This document shows, piece after piece, positions 51,048-62,056 of a DNA stretch of 64,000 bases. The stretch spans positions 1 to 64,000 of the forward strand of contig NZ_JAGMUK010000024.1 in NCBI RefSeq assembly GCF_019049245.1, given 5' to 3'. The stretch's first letter is position 1; every line of letters begins with the position of its first letter. The position numbers and the translations under genes are program-made. Under the pieces are notes generated by a model. That model was not told the origin of the DNA. It saw nothing but the letters and a program-made list of their open reading frames with translations, and searched no databases. This DNA is from Streptomyces sp. AC555_RSS877 (GTDB taxonomy: Bacteria > Actinomycetota > Actinomycetes > Streptomycetales > Streptomycetaceae).

Positions 51048-52466
51048 TCACCGGTTGGCGACCGCCTGTTTGATCAGCGTCTTGCCGAAGTCCCACATCA
51101 GACCGCCACCACTGTGCGCGTCGTCCATCACGTCCGTGAAGGCGTCGACGAACCGGTCCACCTCCCGTTCGCCGATGACCAGCGGCGGGATCAGCTTGAT
51201 CACCTCCAGGTGATCGCCGGACACCTGGGTGAGGATCCGGTGGCGCTGCAGCAGCGGCACCACCACCATCTGCGCGAACAGCCCCTTGCGGGCGGCCTGC
51301 AGCATGGCCCAACGGCTGCGCAGCTTCAGCGACTTGGGCCGGCCGAACTCGATGCCGATCATCAGGCCCCGGCCCCGGACGTCGGCAAGCAGCTCGTACT
51401 TGTCGACCAGTGCCGTCAGCCGGGACTTCAGCTGCTCCCCCGTCGCCCGGGCGTTCGCCACGACCTGTTCGTTCTCCATGACGGAGAGCACGGCGAGCCC
51501 CGCCGCCATGGCCTGCGCGTTGGAGCCGAAGCTCGCCGAGTGCACCAGCACCCGGTCCATCGACGAGTAGACCTTCTTGAAGATCCAGTCCTTCCCGAGG
51601 GTGGCGCCGACCGGCACATAGCCGCCGGAGAGCGCCTTGGCCACGCACACCAGATCAGGTTCGACGCCGTCCTCGTGCTGGTAGGCGTAGAAGTCACCGG
51701 TCCGGCCGAGGCCGGTCTGCACCTCGTCCAGGATCAGCAGCGCCTTGTGCCGGTGCAGCAGCTCCTGGGCGGCGCGGAGGTAGCCGGGCGGGGCCTCGTG
51801 CACGCCCTTGCCCTGGATCGGCTCGACGACGAGGGCGGCCACGTCGCCCTTCTTCAACTCCCTGGCCAGGGCGTCGAGATCGCCGAGCGGGAGGGCCGTG
51901 TCGGGCAGCAGCGGGGCGAAGCCGTCCCGGAACCCGTCCTCGCCGTTGACGGACAGGGCCCCGGTGGTCAGGCCGTGGAAGGCGTGGTCGCAGTACAGGA
52001 TCCGTGGCTTGCCGGTGGCGTAGCGGGCGAACTTCAGGGCGCCCTCGACCGCCTCCGTACCGCTGTTGCCGAAGAACACCCGGTCCAGGTGCGGACTGTG
52101 CGCGAGCAGCTTCTCGGCCAGCAGCCCGGGCAGCGGCTGGCAGTCGAAGCGGGTGAGGTCGGCGAGCTGGGCGTCGAGCACGTCGTGCAGCGCCTTGCGG
52201 ACGACGGGGTGATGGCGCCCCAGGCCCATCACCCCGAACCCGGCGAGCATGTCGAGGTAGTCGTTGCCGTCCGCGTCCCAGAAGTACGGGCCCTCGGCGC
52301 GCTCGTAGACCTTGTCGAAGCCGATGGTGTGCAGCATGCGCGGGAGCTGGTGGTTCAGGTACTTGCCGTGCAGCTCGTAGCGCTCGGCCCCGCGCTCGGC
52401 CAGCAGCGCGCCGAGGTCGAACTCCCCGGCCTGCGAGGAGGGCGACGCGGGTTTGGCGGTTGTCAT
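51048..52466 (-). CDS. hpnO: Class III aminotransferase of hopanoid side-chain synthesis (HpnO-like)
   Basis: Predicted 472 residues, PLP-dependent. [43 protein letters not shown] (PLP Asp) and [18 protein letters not shown] (PLP Lys) are the class III signatures. In hopanoid clusters this enzyme aminates the ribosylhopane-derived aldehyde to give aminobacteriohopanetriol. Annotation as an ornithine or acetylornithine aminotransferase would be the generic alternative. The ATG at 52466 overlaps the dxs stop (ATGA). Confidence 0.87.
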   Translation of the reverse strand: MTTAKPASPSSQAGEFDLGALLAERGAERYELHGKYLNHQLPRMLHTIGFDKVYERAEGPYFWDADGNDYLDMLAGFGVMGLGRHHPVVRKALHDVLDAQLADLTRFDCQPLPGLLAEKLLAHSPHLDRVFFGNSGTEAVEGALKFARYATGKPRILYCDHAFHGLTTGALSVNGEDGFRDGFAPLLPDTALPLGDLDALARELKKGDVAALVVEPIQGKGVHEAPPGYLRAAQELLHRHKALLILDEVQTGLGRTGDFYAYQHEDGVEPDLVCVAKALSGGYVPVGATLGKDWIFKKVYSSMDRVLVHSASFGSNAQAMAAGLAVLSVMENEQVVANARATGEQLKSRLTALVDKYELLADVRGRGLMIGIEFGRPKSLKLRSRWAMLQAARKGLFAQMVVVPLLQRHRILTQVSGDHLEVIKLIPPLVIGEREVDRFVDAFTDVMDDAHSGGGLMWDFGKTLIKQAVANR

Positions 52467-54382
52467 TCCTGTTTCTCCTTGGACAACTCTTCCTGGACGG
52501 CCGGGCTCGCTTCCTTGACGGCCAGGCTCGCGCCGATCCGTCCGGCGACCTCGACGGGCGTGAGACCGATGTCGGCGAGCACCTCGCCCCGTTTGGCGTG
52601 CGCGAGGAACTGTTCCGGGATGCCGAACCGCCGCACCGGGACGTCGACGTCGGCGTCCCCGAGGGCGAGCGCCACCGCGGCGCCGACCCCGGAGGCCCGG
52701 CTGTTGTCCTCGACGACGGCGACCAGCCGGTGCCGGGCGGCGAGGCCCGGGAGCGCCGGGTCGACGGGCTTGACCCAACGCGGGTCGACGACCGTGCAGT
52801 CGATGCCGCGGGCTTCCAGCAGCTCCGCGGCCTGCAGGCAGACGGGCGCCATGACACCGACGGCCACGAGGAGCACTTCGGGGGTCTGCGAGCCGCGGTG
52901 CAGGACGTCCAGCCCGCCCACCCGGTCGACCGCCGGGACGGACGGCCCCACCGACTCCTTGGGAAAGCGCACCAGCGTCGGCGCGTCGTCCACCGCGACC
53001 GCCTCCCTGAGCTGCGCCCGCAGCTGGTCGGCGTCGCGCGGCGCGGCGATCCTGAGGCCAGGGACGACCTGGAGGATCGACATGTCCCACATGCCGTTGT
53101 GGGAGGCGCCGTCGACACCGGTGACGCCGGCCCGGTCCAGCACGAACGTGACGCCGCACCGGTGCAGGGCGACATCCATGAGGAGCTGGTCGAAGGCGCG
53201 GTTCAGGAACGTCGCGTAGACGGCGACGACCGGATGCAGCCCGCCCGTGGCCAGGCCGGCCGCGGACACGGCGGCATGCTGCTCGGCGATGCCGACGTCC
53301 CACACCCGGTCCGGGAAACGGGCCGCGAACTTGCCGAGCCCCACCGGGTGCAGCATCGCCGCGGTGATGGCCACGACGTCGTCGCGCTCCTCGCCGATCC
53401 GCACGATCTCGTCCCCGAACACCGAGGTCCACGACGGCCCGCCCGAGGGAGCGAGCGGCTCGCAGGTGAGCGGGTCCATCACACCGACGGTGTGGAAGTG
53501 GTCCTCCTCGTGGGCGAGGGCGGGTTCGTAGCCACGCCCTTTCTCGGTCAGGCAGTGGATCAGTACCGGCCCGTGGAAGCGTTTCGCACGCCTGAGCGCC
53601 GACTCGACGGCCTTGAGGTCGTGCCCGTCGATCGGGCCGACGTACTTGAGACCCAGGTCCTCGAACATGCCCTGCGGTGCGAAGGCGTCCTTGAAGCCCT
53701 TCTTGGCGCCGTGCAACGACTCGTAGACCGTGCTGCCGACCAGCGGGGTCCGCAGCAGTACGTCCTTCCCCCAGGCCAGCACCTTCTCGTAACCGTCGGT
53801 CGTGCGCAGGGTGGCCAGGTGGTTGGCGAGGCCGCCGATGGTGGGCGCGTACGACCGCTCGTTGTCGTTGACGACGATGATCAGCGGCCGGTCCTTGGCG
53901 GCCGCGATGTTGTTGAGCGCCTCCCAGGCCATGCCGCCGGTCAGCGCGCCGTCGCCGATCACCGCGACGACATGCCCCTTCTCGCCCTGCACCTGGCGGG
54001 CCTTGGCGAGCCCGTCGGCCCAGCCGAGCGCGGTGGAGGCGTGGCTGTTCTCGATGACGTCGTGCTCGGACTCCTCGCGCGACGGGTAGCCGGACAGACC
54101 GCCCTTGCTGCGCAGCTTGGAGAAGTCCTGACGCCCGGTCAGGAGTTTGTGTACGTAGCTCTGGTGGCCGGTGTCCCACAGGATGCGGTCGACCGGAGAC
54201 TCGAAGACCCGGTGGAGGGCGATGGAGAGTTCCACCACCCCCAGATTGGGTCCGAGGTGTCCGCCGGTCCTGGCGACCGCGTGCACCAGGAACTCACGTA
54301 TCTCTTCGGACAGTTCGCCGAGTTCCGCCTCGGACAGCGCCTTCAGGTCGCGTGGTCCCCGGATGTTCTCCAGAATCGTCAC
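52463..54382 (-). CDS. dxs: 1-deoxy-D-xylulose-5-phosphate synthase
   Basis: Predicted 639 residues, standard length. [16 protein letters not shown] and the TPP site [18 protein letters not shown] with [16 protein letters not shown] are in the first half; the catalytic Glu region [17 protein letters not shown] is in the second. The enzyme starts the MEP isoprenoid pathway from pyruvate and glyceraldehyde 3-phosphate. The start is a GTG at 54382. Being inside the hopanoid operon, it is probably an extra copy dedicated to precursor supply. It overlaps the aminotransferase gene by four bases. Confidence 0.95.
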   Translation of the reverse strand: MTILENIRGPRDLKALSEAELGELSEEIREFLVHAVARTGGHLGPNLGVVELSIALHRVFESPVDRILWDTGHQSYVHKLLTGRQDFSKLRSKGGLSGYPSREESEHDVIENSHASTALGWADGLAKARQVQGEKGHVVAVIGDGALTGGMAWEALNNIAAAKDRPLIIVVNDNERSYAPTIGGLANHLATLRTTDGYEKVLAWGKDVLLRTPLVGSTVYESLHGAKKGFKDAFAPQGMFEDLGLKYVGPIDGHDLKAVESALRRAKRFHGPVLIHCLTEKGRGYEPALAHEEDHFHTVGVMDPLTCEPLAPSGGPSWTSVFGDEIVRIGEERDDVVAITAAMLHPVGLGKFAARFPDRVWDVGIAEQHAAVSAAGLATGGLHPVVAVYATFLNRAFDQLLMDVALHRCGVTFVLDRAGVTGVDGASHNGMWDMSILQVVPGLRIAAPRDADQLRAQLREAVAVDDAPTLVRFPKESVGPSVPAVDRVGGLDVLHRGSQTPEVLLVAVGVMAPVCLQAAELLEARGIDCTVVDPRWVKPVDPALPGLAARHRLVAVVEDNSRASGVGAAVALALGDADVDVPVRRFGIPEQFLAHAKRGEVLADIGLTPVEVAGRIGASLAVKEASPAVQEELSKEKQE

Positions 54383-54409
54383 GTCGGGCCCCCTATCGGT
54401 CCGTGCTGT

Positions 54410-55567
54410 TCAGCTCACGGTGACGGCCGGCTCCCCCGCCGCGACGCCGTCCTGCTCCATCTGTTCGGCGATCTTCATCGCCTCTTCGATCAAGGTCTCC
54501 ACGATCTTCGACTCGGGGACGGTCTTGATGACCTCGCCCTTCACGAAGATCTGCCCCTTGCCGTTCCCGGAGGCGACGCCCAGATCGGCCTCCCGTGCCT
54601 CTCCCGGGCCGTTCACCACGCATCCCATGACGGCGACCCGCAGCGGCACCTGCATGCCCTCCAGGCCCGCGGTGACCTCGTCGGCCAGCTTGTAGACGTC
54701 GACCTGCGCGCGCCCGCAGGACGGGCACGACACGATCTCCAGCCGGCGCTGTTTCAGGTTCAGCGACTCCAGGATCTGGAGGCCGACCTTGACCTCCTCG
54801 GCGGGCGGCGCCGACAGCGACACCCGGATGGTGTCGCCGATGCCCTGGCTGAGCAGTGCCCCGAAGGCCACGGCCGACTTGATGGTCCCCTGGAAGGCGG
54901 GACCGGCCTCCGTGACACCCAGGTGCAGCGGGTAGTCGCACTGCTCGGCGAGCAGCCGATAGGCGTTGACCATCACCACGGGGTCGTTGTGCTTGACGGA
55001 GATCTTGATGTCCCTCAAGCCGTGCTCCTCGAAGAGCGAGGCCTCCCACAGGGCGGACTCCACCAACGCCTCGGGCGTGGCCTTGCCGTACTTCCGCAGC
55101 AGCCGCCGGTCCAGCGAACCCGCGTTGACCCCGATCCGGATCGGGGTGCCGTGATCCCTCGCGGCCCGCGCGATCTCCTTCACCTTGTCGTCGAACTGCT
55201 TGATGTTGCCGGGATTGACGCGTACGGCCGCACAGCCGGCCTCGATCGCGGCGAACACGTACTTCGGCTGGAAGTGGATGTCCGCGATCACCGGGATCTG
55301 CGACTTGCGGGCGATGGTCGCAAGCGCGTCCGCGTCGTCCTGCGTGGGACAGGCGACCCGGACGATCTGACAGCCGGCCGCGGTGAGTTCCGCGATCTGC
55401 TGCAGGGTGGCGCCGATGTCGGACGTACGGGTCGTCGTCATCGACTGCACCGACACCGGGGCCCCGCCCCCGACCGCCACCGGCCCGACCTGGATCTGCC
55501 GCGACACGCGCCGCTCGGCGATCGGCCGGACCGGTACCTCGGGAACGCCCAAGGAGACGGCGGTCAT
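54410..55567 (-). CDS. ispG: 4-hydroxy-3-methylbut-2-en-1-yl diphosphate synthase, IspG
   Basis: Predicted 385 residues. The [4Fe-4S] ligands are in [16 protein letters not shown] (C-x2-C) and [19 protein letters not shown] (Cys plus Glu), and the TIM-barrel start [15 protein letters not shown] is typical. It reduces the cyclic diphosphate of the MEP pathway to HMBPP. It sits between hpnH and dxs, with only a 4-base gap after hpnH. A second, housekeeping copy elsewhere in the genome is expected but not visible here. Confidence 0.95.
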   Translation of the reverse strand: MTAVSLGVPEVPVRPIAERRVSRQIQVGPVAVGGGAPVSVQSMTTTRTSDIGATLQQIAELTAAGCQIVRVACPTQDDADALATIARKSQIPVIADIHFQPKYVFAAIEAGCAAVRVNPGNIKQFDDKVKEIARAARDHGTPIRIGVNAGSLDRRLLRKYGKATPEALVESALWEASLFEEHGLRDIKISVKHNDPVVMVNAYRLLAEQCDYPLHLGVTEAGPAFQGTIKSAVAFGALLSQGIGDTIRVSLSAPPAEEVKVGLQILESLNLKQRRLEIVSCPSCGRAQVDVYKLADEVTAGLEGMQVPLRVAVMGCVVNGPGEAREADLGVASGNGKGQIFVKGEVIKTVPESKIVETLIEEAMKIAEQMEQDGVAAGEPAVTVS

Positions 55568-55571
55568 GCCC

Positions 55572-56594
55572 TCAGTCCCGGTTTCCGGAGACCGTCTCGC
55601 GCATGGCGCGCAGCGACTCCTTGAGGGAACCCATGGTGGCGAGGACGGCGGTGGGCTCGTAGCCGCAGTGCGCCATGCAGTTGGCGCAGCGCGGGTCCTT
55701 GCCGCGGCCGTACTTGTCCCAGTCGGTCTCCTCGATGAGTTCGCGGTACGTCGGGACGTACCCGTCGCTCATCAGGTAGCACGGGCGCTGCCAGCCGAAG
55801 AGCGAGTAGTTCGGGATCGCCCAGGCCGTGCACGGGAAGTCGACCTTGCCCTCCAGGAAGTCCAGGAAGAGCGGGGAGTGGTTGAGACGCCAGCGGCGCC
55901 GGTTGCCGCCCGAGAAGGCCTTCTTGAACAGCTCCCGGGTCTGCTCGACGCCCAGGAAGTGCTCCTGGTCGGGGGCCTTCTCGTAGGCGTAGGCGGGCGA
56001 GATCATCATCTCGTCGACGTGGAGGTCGTCGTTGAGGAAGTTGAGCACCTCGATGATGGTCTGCGGGGTGTCCGTGTTGAAGAAGGTCGAGTTGGTGGTG
56101 ACCCTGAAGCCGCGCTTCTTGGCCTCCTTGATCGCCTCCACGGCCTCGTCGAACACCCCCTCCTTCGCCACCGACGCGTCGTGGCGCTCCCGCAGCCCGT
56201 CGATGTGCACGGCGAAGGCGAAGTAGGGAGAGGGCTTGAACTTGTCCATCTTCTTGCGCAGCAGCATGGCGTTGGTGCAGAGGAAGACGTACTTCTTCTT
56301 CGCCACCAACTGGCGCACGATCTCGTCGATCTGAGGGTGCATCAGCGGCTCACCGCCGGCGATGGAGACCATCGGCGCACCGGACTCCAGTACCGCCCCG
56401 ACGGCCTGGGCCACCGGCATGCGCTGCTTGAGCACCCCGGCGGGGTGCTGGATCTTGCCACAGCCCTCGCATGCCAGATTGCACGCGAAGAGGGGTTCCA
56501 GCTCCACGATCAGCGGGAACTTGTCCCGCTTACGGAGCTTTTGTTCGGCCAAGTATGTAGCGACCTTGATGGACTGACGCAGCGGCATGGCCAT
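55572..56594 (-). CDS. hpnH: Adenosyl-hopene transferase, HpnH (radical SAM)
   Basis: Predicted 340 residues from the ATG at 56594, which follows an excellent AGGAGGTGA ribosome site. The radical SAM cluster motif is [16 protein letters not shown] (C-x3-C-x2-C), with [12 protein letters not shown] (GGEP motif) next, and a C-terminal cysteine group ([15 protein letters not shown]). HpnH joins the 5'-deoxyadenosyl group to diploptene, the first step of hopanoid side-chain extension. It lies directly downstream of hpnG and upstream of ispG. Confidence 0.95.
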   Translation of the reverse strand: MAMPLRQSIKVATYLAEQKLRKRDKFPLIVELEPLFACNLACEGCGKIQHPAGVLKQRMPVAQAVGAVLESGAPMVSIAGGEPLMHPQIDEIVRQLVAKKKYVFLCTNAMLLRKKMDKFKPSPYFAFAVHIDGLRERHDASVAKEGVFDEAVEAIKEAKKRGFRVTTNSTFFNTDTPQTIIEVLNFLNDDLHVDEMMISPAYAYEKAPDQEHFLGVEQTRELFKKAFSGGNRRRWRLNHSPLFLDFLEGKVDFPCTAWAIPNYSLFGWQRPCYLMSDGYVPTYRELIEETDWDKYGRGKDPRCANCMAHCGYEPTAVLATMGSLKESLRAMRETVSGNRD

Positions 56595-56599
56595 CTGGC

Positions 56600-57247
56600 T
56601 CACCTCCTGGGGAGCAGCAAGGAACGGTGCCATTCGTAGAAAGCAGGAAGAACGGAACGAAGAACGCGGAAGGCTGATATTCCACCGCGCACCGTGCCGA
56701 TCCGGACGAGTTCATGTTCTGGAGCGTCCACCACCACCCGGACGGCCGCAACAGGGCGCTCGCCCGCGCGGACGGCGCTCAGGAGCGTGGCCGCGGACTC
56801 CATGTCGACCGCGATCGCGCCGGTCGCGAGCAGATCCGACCGTTCCTCACCACGCACGACGTGATCGGAGCCGGTGAGCGGCCCGGTGTGGACGGTGCGT
56901 CCGGGCAGCGTCCGTACGAGTTCCTTGACGAGCAGCTCCGTCCCGACGCACGTGACGGTGCCGCGGGGGTCCCGGGTCTCCTCGGCGACGACCAGGTCGC
57001 CGGGGTGCATGCCGGGGGCCAGCCCGGCACAGAAACCCGTGGCCACTACGGCGGCCTCGCCGAGCGCCGGGTCGGCCAGCACCCGGGTCACGGAGCGCTC
57101 GGCCGCGGCCGGACCCATGCCCGTGCGCAGGACGGTGACCGGCCCGCCGGCGCCGCCGCGGTCGCCGCTGCGCAGCGCCAGGTGCTCGATGCCGAGCGCG
57201 CAGGCGACCAGGAGCGGGGCCGGGGCCGGAGCGGACTGGGTGGCCAT
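56600..57247 (-). CDS. hpnG: Adenosylhopane nucleosidase, HpnG
   Basis: Predicted 215 residues of the purine nucleoside phosphorylase/nucleosidase fold. LLVACALGIEHLALRSG, VLRTGMGPAAAERSVTRVL, ATGFCAGLAPGMHPGDLVV and IAVDMESAATLLSA (VDMES catalytic block) are visible. HpnG removes adenine from adenosylhopane to give ribosylhopane. The ATG at 57247 overlaps the stop of the squalene-hopene cyclase gene (TGATG), and hpnH follows after 5 bases, so the three are translated together. Confidence 0.92.
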   Translation of the reverse strand: MATQSAPAPAPLLVACALGIEHLALRSGDRGGAGGPVTVLRTGMGPAAAERSVTRVLADPALGEAAVVATGFCAGLAPGMHPGDLVVAEETRDPRGTVTCVGTELLVKELVRTLPGRTVHTGPLTGSDHVVRGEERSDLLATGAIAVDMESAATLLSAVRAGERPVAAVRVVVDAPEHELVRIGTVRGGISAFRVLRSVLPAFYEWHRSLLLPRR

Positions 57248-59238
57248 CAGCCCCCCTTGACCCCGGAGAACGGCTCTCCGTGGACGTACCGGCCGAGTGC
57301 GGTGAGCGGGAACACCTGCCGGTAGAGGTGGTAGTTGATGGAGAAGTCCCAGGGGAAGCCGGTGCCGGTGAAGTACGGCTCGTCCCAGGAACCGTCCTCG
57401 CGCTGCGTGCTCGCCAGCCATTCGACGCCCCGCTCGACGGACTTGGCGTCCTTCTCCCCCGCCGCCAGCAGGGCCATCAGCGCCCACGCCGTCTGCGAGG
57501 CGGTGGAGGCGCCCCGCCCGCTCCACTCCTTGGCGTACTTGTAGGAGCGCAGGTCCTCGCCCCAGCCGCCATCGTCGTTCTGCACGGACTCCAGCCAGCT
57601 GACCGCGCGTCGCATCGCCGGGTGCGAGGCGGGGATTCCGGCGGCGGCCAGGGCGGGTACGACGGACCCCGTGCCGTAGACGTAGTTGACGCCCCAGCGC
57701 CCGAACCAGGAGCCGTCCGGTTCCTGTTCGGCGAGCAGCCACTCGATGCCGCGGCGGGTGCGCGGGTCGTGCGAGAGCCCTTCGACGGCCAGCATCTCCA
57801 CGACGTGCGCGGTGACGTCGGCCGACGGCGGGTCGATGACCTCGCCGAAGTCGCAGAACGGCAGCCGGTTGGGGAACGGGCTGGTGTTGTCGACGTCGAA
57901 GGCGCCCCACGCGCCGTTCTTCGACTGCATCCCGAGGTTCCAGCGCACCCCGCGCCCGATGGCGTTCTCCACCCGCTGCGGGTCGTGGTGTCTGACGCGG
58001 CGCAGTGCGAGGACGACCTCGGCGGTGTCGTCGATGTCGGGGTAGTTGTCGTTGTGGAACTCGAACGCCCAGCCACCGGGCTGCAGTCGGGGTCGCTTGA
58101 CGGCCCAGTCGCCGGGCCGCACGATCTCCTCGCCGAGCATCCAGTCCGCCGCCTTGACGAGCTGCGGATGGTCGGCGGGCACCCCGGCGTCGGCGAGCGC
58201 GATGGTCGCCAGGCAGGTGTCCCAGACCGGCGACTGGCAGGCCTCGATCATCCGGGAGCCGTCCTCGCGCCAGATGGCGAAACGGTCCAGCGACTCGAGT
58301 CCCGCCCGCATCACGGGGTGTTCGAGGTCGTAGCCGAGCAGGTGCAGGGCGATGACCGAGTACACGGCCGGCGGCTGGATGCCGCCCCAGCAGCCGTCGT
58401 TCTCCTGCCGCTCGATGATCCAGCGGGCGGCGCTGTTCATCGCGGCCCTGCGCAGTCGGCGCGGCGCGACCTTGCGCAGGGCGTGCAGTGCCCTGTCGAG
58501 GCGCTGGAAGGCACCGTCCCAACTCGCGACCGGAGCGAAGGGCTTGGCCGGGTTGGGGTTCGCCGGGTCGGCGTGCAGCTCGTCGAGCGGGAAGGGCGCG
58601 GGGCGGACCGGCCGCTTCGCGGAGACGATCGTCAGCGGGACGATGGTCTGCCGGGCCCAGCACCCGAAGTCGTAGATGTTGAGCGGCAGCCAGGTGGGGA
58701 AGTAGATCAGTTCCGGCGGGAGTTCGGGCAGGTCCTCCCACTTCCACCAGCCGAACAGGGCCAGCCAGATCCGGGTGAAGACCCGGGCGGAGGCGATACC
58801 GCCCCGGGCACGGATCCAGGCGGACGCCTTCGCCATGTGCGGCGCGTCCGGCGCGTCCCCGGCCATGCGCAGGGCGACGTACGCCTCGATGGTGGTGGAG
58901 AGTTCGCCCGGCCCGCCGTAGAAGGAGGCCCAGGTGCCGTCCTCGCGCTGCTCGCCTCGGATGAAGAGGGCGGCTGCGTGGGTGGTGGACTCGTCGCGGA
59001 TGCCGAGGAACTGACGCAGCAGCAGATCCTCGGCGTCCATCGTGACGTTGGTCTCGAGGTCGCCCTTCCACCAGCCCTCGGAGTCCTGCCGTGACAGCAG
59101 GAAGTCGGTGGCGCGTTGCACGGCGCGTACGGCGGCGTCGTGCACCCCGGCCGCAACGGGGGTGTTGATGTCGGTTTCGCTGGCCGCGGCAGCGCGGGGC
59201 GGCAGGGCCCCGGTGCTTCCGTCGGTCGTCGCTGTCAT
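57247..59238 (-). CDS. shc: Squalene-hopene cyclase
   Basis: Predicted 663 residues from the ATG at 59238. The catalytic acid motif is YPDIDDTAEVVLAL (DxDDTA), and several QW repeats are present (QDSEGWWKGDLETN, QENDGCWGG, QNDDGGWGED, QREDGSWDE). The enzyme cyclises squalene to hopene and diplopterol at the membrane. The frame stays open upstream to 59610, but that extension is a shadow of the polyprenyl synthase gene. It overlaps hpnG by one base. Confidence 0.97.
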   Translation of the reverse strand: MTATTDGSTGALPPRAAAASETDINTPVAAGVHDAAVRAVQRATDFLLSRQDSEGWWKGDLETNVTMDAEDLLLRQFLGIRDESTTHAAALFIRGEQREDGTWASFYGGPGELSTTIEAYVALRMAGDAPDAPHMAKASAWIRARGGIASARVFTRIWLALFGWWKWEDLPELPPELIYFPTWLPLNIYDFGCWARQTIVPLTIVSAKRPVRPAPFPLDELHADPANPNPAKPFAPVASWDGAFQRLDRALHALRKVAPRRLRRAAMNSAARWIIERQENDGCWGGIQPPAVYSVIALHLLGYDLEHPVMRAGLESLDRFAIWREDGSRMIEACQSPVWDTCLATIALADAGVPADHPQLVKAADWMLGEEIVRPGDWAVKRPRLQPGGWAFEFHNDNYPDIDDTAEVVLALRRVRHHDPQRVENAIGRGVRWNLGMQSKNGAWGAFDVDNTSPFPNRLPFCDFGEVIDPPSADVTAHVVEMLAVEGLSHDPRTRRGIEWLLAEQEPDGSWFGRWGVNYVYGTGSVVPALAAAGIPASHPAMRRAVSWLESVQNDDGGWGEDLRSYKYAKEWSGRGASTASQTAWALMALLAAGEKDAKSVERGVEWLASTQREDGSWDEPYFTGTGFPWDFSINYHLYRQVFPLTALGRYVHGEPFSGVKGG

Positions 59239-59356
59239 GGCTTCCCCTTCGTGCAGTGTGCATACGGTGCGTCTGCTGTGGGTCCGCCGTCGGCCGGTGC
59301 TCGTGATCCCGCGACACCGGCCGGCGACTACGCGAGGGCTATTCGACCGATAGTGA

Positions 59357-60493
59357 TCATCTCTTTCGTACGACGACGAAGTCGGCGAGTGCCGTGAACT
59401 GCGCCCGCACCCCGTCGGGCATGTCGACGGCATCGAGGGCTTCGATGGCGATGGTGTGCTGACGTCGTGCTTCCTCGGCGGTCCACTCGCGGCCGCCCGC
59501 CTTCTCGATGAGGGCGGCGCGGGCCGCGAACTCCTTCTCCGAGAAGTTCTCGAAGTCGCTGCTCTTGGCGTCGGCGGCGAGCAGCTCGCCGAGCCGCTCG
59601 GAGGCGCCACCGCCCGCCGCGAGCGCCGCGACGACCGGCAGGGACTTCTTGCGCTGGCGCAGGTCGCTCCAGGTCTGCTTGCCGGTGGCGACCGGGTCGC
59701 CCCAGATGCCGAGCAGGTCGTCGACGGCCTGGAACGCGAGGCCCAGGTGGTAGCCGTACTTCTCCAGGGTGTCGGCGGTGCGGTCGTCCGCGCCGCCGAG
59801 CACCGCGCCGATGGAGCTGGCGCAGGCGAGCAGGGCGCCGGTCTTGTTGCCCTCCATCTCCAGGCACTCCTCGACGCTGACGCGGTCGCGGTGCTCGTAG
59901 GAGATGTCCTGCGCCTGACCGTCGATCAGGGCTCGGGTGGCGGTGGTCAGACGGCGGGTCGCCCGTCCGGCCTCCACCGTGCCGAGCTCCAGAAGGACCT
60001 CGTTGGCCAGGGCGAACAGGGCGTCGCCGACCAGGATCGCCTGGGCGGGGCCGTGCACCTTCCAGACGGTGTCGCGGTGCCGGCGCTGCTCGTCGCCGTC
60101 CATCAGGTCGTCGTGCAGCAGCGAGAAGTTGTGGACCAGCTCCACGGCCACGGCACCGGGGATGCCGACCTCGGGCGAGGCGCCGGTGACCTCCGCGGAG
60201 AGGACCGCGAGGGCGGGACGTACGGCCTTGCCGCCGTCCCCGTCCGCGGGGTTGCCCTCGGCGTCGATCCAGCCGAAGTGGTAGGCGGCGACCGTGTCCA
60301 TGGGAGGTGCCAGGCGGTCGACGGCCGCCCGCAGTACCGGCGTGGCAAGGGTCCGGCCGCGCTCCAGGAGCGCGGTCACGTCCACCGCGGTCCTCCGAGC
60401 GGCCGTCGAGGCCGGGGGCACAGTGGGCACAGTCTCTCCTCTTGTTGCGGTACCGAAGGTGCGGGGGCCGGCCGTGCCGTGCTGATCGAGCAT
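59357..60493 (-). CDS. Trans-polyprenyl diphosphate synthase of the hopanoid operon
   Basis: Predicted 378 residues. The first aspartate-rich motif is NFSLLHDDLMDGDEQRR and the second is FQAVDDLLGIWGDPVATGK; GKAVRPALAVL holds the Lys-Arg diphosphate site. Such enzymes make farnesyl or geranylgeranyl diphosphate; in this place farnesyl diphosphate for HpnC/HpnD is most likely, although the product length cannot be read with certainty. The ATG at 60493 overlaps the hpnE stop. A later in-frame GTG would shorten the N-terminal tail of low complexity. Confidence 0.93.
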   Translation of the reverse strand: MLDQHGTAGPRTFGTATRGETVPTVPPASTAARRTAVDVTALLERGRTLATPVLRAAVDRLAPPMDTVAAYHFGWIDAEGNPADGDGGKAVRPALAVLSAEVTGASPEVGIPGAVAVELVHNFSLLHDDLMDGDEQRRHRDTVWKVHGPAQAILVGDALFALANEVLLELGTVEAGRATRRLTTATRALIDGQAQDISYEHRDRVSVEECLEMEGNKTGALLACASSIGAVLGGADDRTADTLEKYGYHLGLAFQAVDDLLGIWGDPVATGKQTWSDLRQRKKSLPVVAALAAGGGASERLGELLAADAKSSDFENFSEKEFAARAALIEKAGGREWTAEEARRQHTIAIEALDAVDMPDGVRAQFTALADFVVVRKR

Positions 60494-61920
60494 CAGGCCG
60501 CCTCCTCGAACTCGAAGAGCTGACGGGGGCGGGGCCGGCCCAGGGCGTCGAGCGCGGCGTCCGCCGCGCTCACACCACTGCGGACCGCACTCTCCATGGT
60601 CGCGGGCCACCCGGTGGAGGTCCACGCTCCGGCCAGGTACAGGCCGGGGGCTTGGGTGCGGGCGCCGGGCCGCAGCCGTCCGACGCCGGGAGTGGGAGCG
60701 AACGTCGCCGTGCGTTCCCTGGTCACGAAGAAGTCCCGCACCTCGGCCCCGCGCGCGCGGGGCAGCAGCCGCTCCAGCTCGGGCAGGTAGCGCTCGCGCA
60801 GCGCGGCGACGGGTTCGTCGATCTCGTCGTGCGCGGCCGACTGGGACAGGGCGAGGTACTGGCCCCGTTGGAGTCCGGATGCCTCGGTCCGGTCGAACAC
60901 CCACTGCACCGGGCTGCCCAGGGCCGCGAAGAACGGCCTGCCGAGCACCTTCCGGTCGTAGACGACATGGACGTTGAGGATCGGCGCGGTGCCGATCTCC
61001 AGCAGCCGCTCCGGCGCGTCGAGCGCCCCCACGGGCAGCAGGTCGTGGGTCTCGCGCTGCGGTACGGCGAGGACGACCGCGTCCGCCCGGAGCGTCTCGC
61101 CGGGAACCTGAACGCTCCAGGTGCCGTTTTCGTCAGTAGAGATGGAGGTGACGCGTGTACGGATCTCGGTACGCACGCCCGCAGAGTCGAGCGCCTTGCG
61201 GGCCAGCCGGTCATGCAGTTCACCCAGCGGGACGTGCGCCCATCCGATGTCGGCCGCGCCCGGGTCGGACAGCAGACCGGTCTTGAACACCATCGCGGCG
61301 AGCCCCAGCGAGGCGTCGCCCGCGACCGCGTTGAGGGTGGCGACCCCGACCAGGTCCCACAGGGCCTCGACGGCACGCGCCGACTGACCGTGCGCGGTCA
61401 GCCAGCTGCCGAAGTCCTGCGTGTCCAGGTTCGGATCGGCTAGGTCGAGCCCCTTGAGCGCGAGCGCGGCACGCCCCACCCTGGCCCGCTCGGCGAGCGA
61501 GAGGTGTGGGTACGTGGCGAGGCTGCGCCCCAGATGCAGGGGCACCGGCAGCGCGTCGCGCCGCAGCCTGCCCAGCCGCCGGCCCTCGGGCCGCGCCAGG
61601 TCGAGTACGGGCACGTCGAGACGGTCCTGCAGCGGAGCCAGCGCCGCGCCCTCGATGCGGTCGAGGAACCACCGGTAGGCGGTGCAGCAGCGCAGGTACA
61701 CGTGCTGCCCGTTGTCGACGGTCAGTCCGTCGCGCTGGAAGGAGAAGGCGAGCCCGCCCAGCCGTGGCCGGCCTTCGAGCAAGGTCACCCGGACTCCGGC
61801 GTCGGCGAGAGCGAGCGCGGCGGTGATGCCGGCGAGCCCTCCGCCGATCACCACGGCGTCCCGCCCCGGCCGTCCCGACCCGCCCGCGAGCGACCCGCCG
61901 GACTGCGTACCGTCCGTCAT
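60493..61920 (-). CDS. hpnE: Hydroxysqualene/squalene-associated FAD oxidoreductase, HpnE
   Basis: Predicted 475 residues. The FAD site is DAVVIGGGLAGITAALALADAG followed by LLEGRPRLGGLAFSF in outline (residues 21-58), and the C-terminal FAD motif is APGLYLAGAWTSTGWPATMESAVRSG. HpnE with HpnC and HpnD converts farnesyl diphosphate to squalene by way of presqualene diphosphate and hydroxysqualene; HpnE does the last reduction. It is placed between hpnD and the polyprenyl synthase gene, overlapping the latter. Confidence 0.93.
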   Translation of the reverse strand: MTDGTQSGGSLAGGSGRPGRDAVVIGGGLAGITAALALADAGVRVTLLEGRPRLGGLAFSFQRDGLTVDNGQHVYLRCCTAYRWFLDRIEGAALAPLQDRLDVPVLDLARPEGRRLGRLRRDALPVPLHLGRSLATYPHLSLAERARVGRAALALKGLDLADPNLDTQDFGSWLTAHGQSARAVEALWDLVGVATLNAVAGDASLGLAAMVFKTGLLSDPGAADIGWAHVPLGELHDRLARKALDSAGVRTEIRTRVTSISTDENGTWSVQVPGETLRADAVVLAVPQRETHDLLPVGALDAPERLLEIGTAPILNVHVVYDRKVLGRPFFAALGSPVQWVFDRTEASGLQRGQYLALSQSAAHDEIDEPVAALRERYLPELERLLPRARGAEVRDFFVTRERTATFAPTPGVGRLRPGARTQAPGLYLAGAWTSTGWPATMESAVRSGVSAADAALDALGRPRPRQLFEFEEAA

Positions 61921-62056
61921 CGTGCACCCTCCCCCGAGCGCCCGCCGGGCGAGGTGATCCGTGCGCGGCAGGCCGTCGCAGTCAGGGACGCGGTGCGCGA
62001 CCGGAGGGTTGCGTGCCACTTTTCTCCGACGGCATCACCTTGGACCGAATTGCCCA

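Noticed and set aside
52460..55624. A 1054-codon plus-strand frame opposite dxs and ispG
   Set aside because: It is a shadow of the two MEP-pathway genes; the translation is Asp/Gly/Arg-rich and has no recognisable domain.
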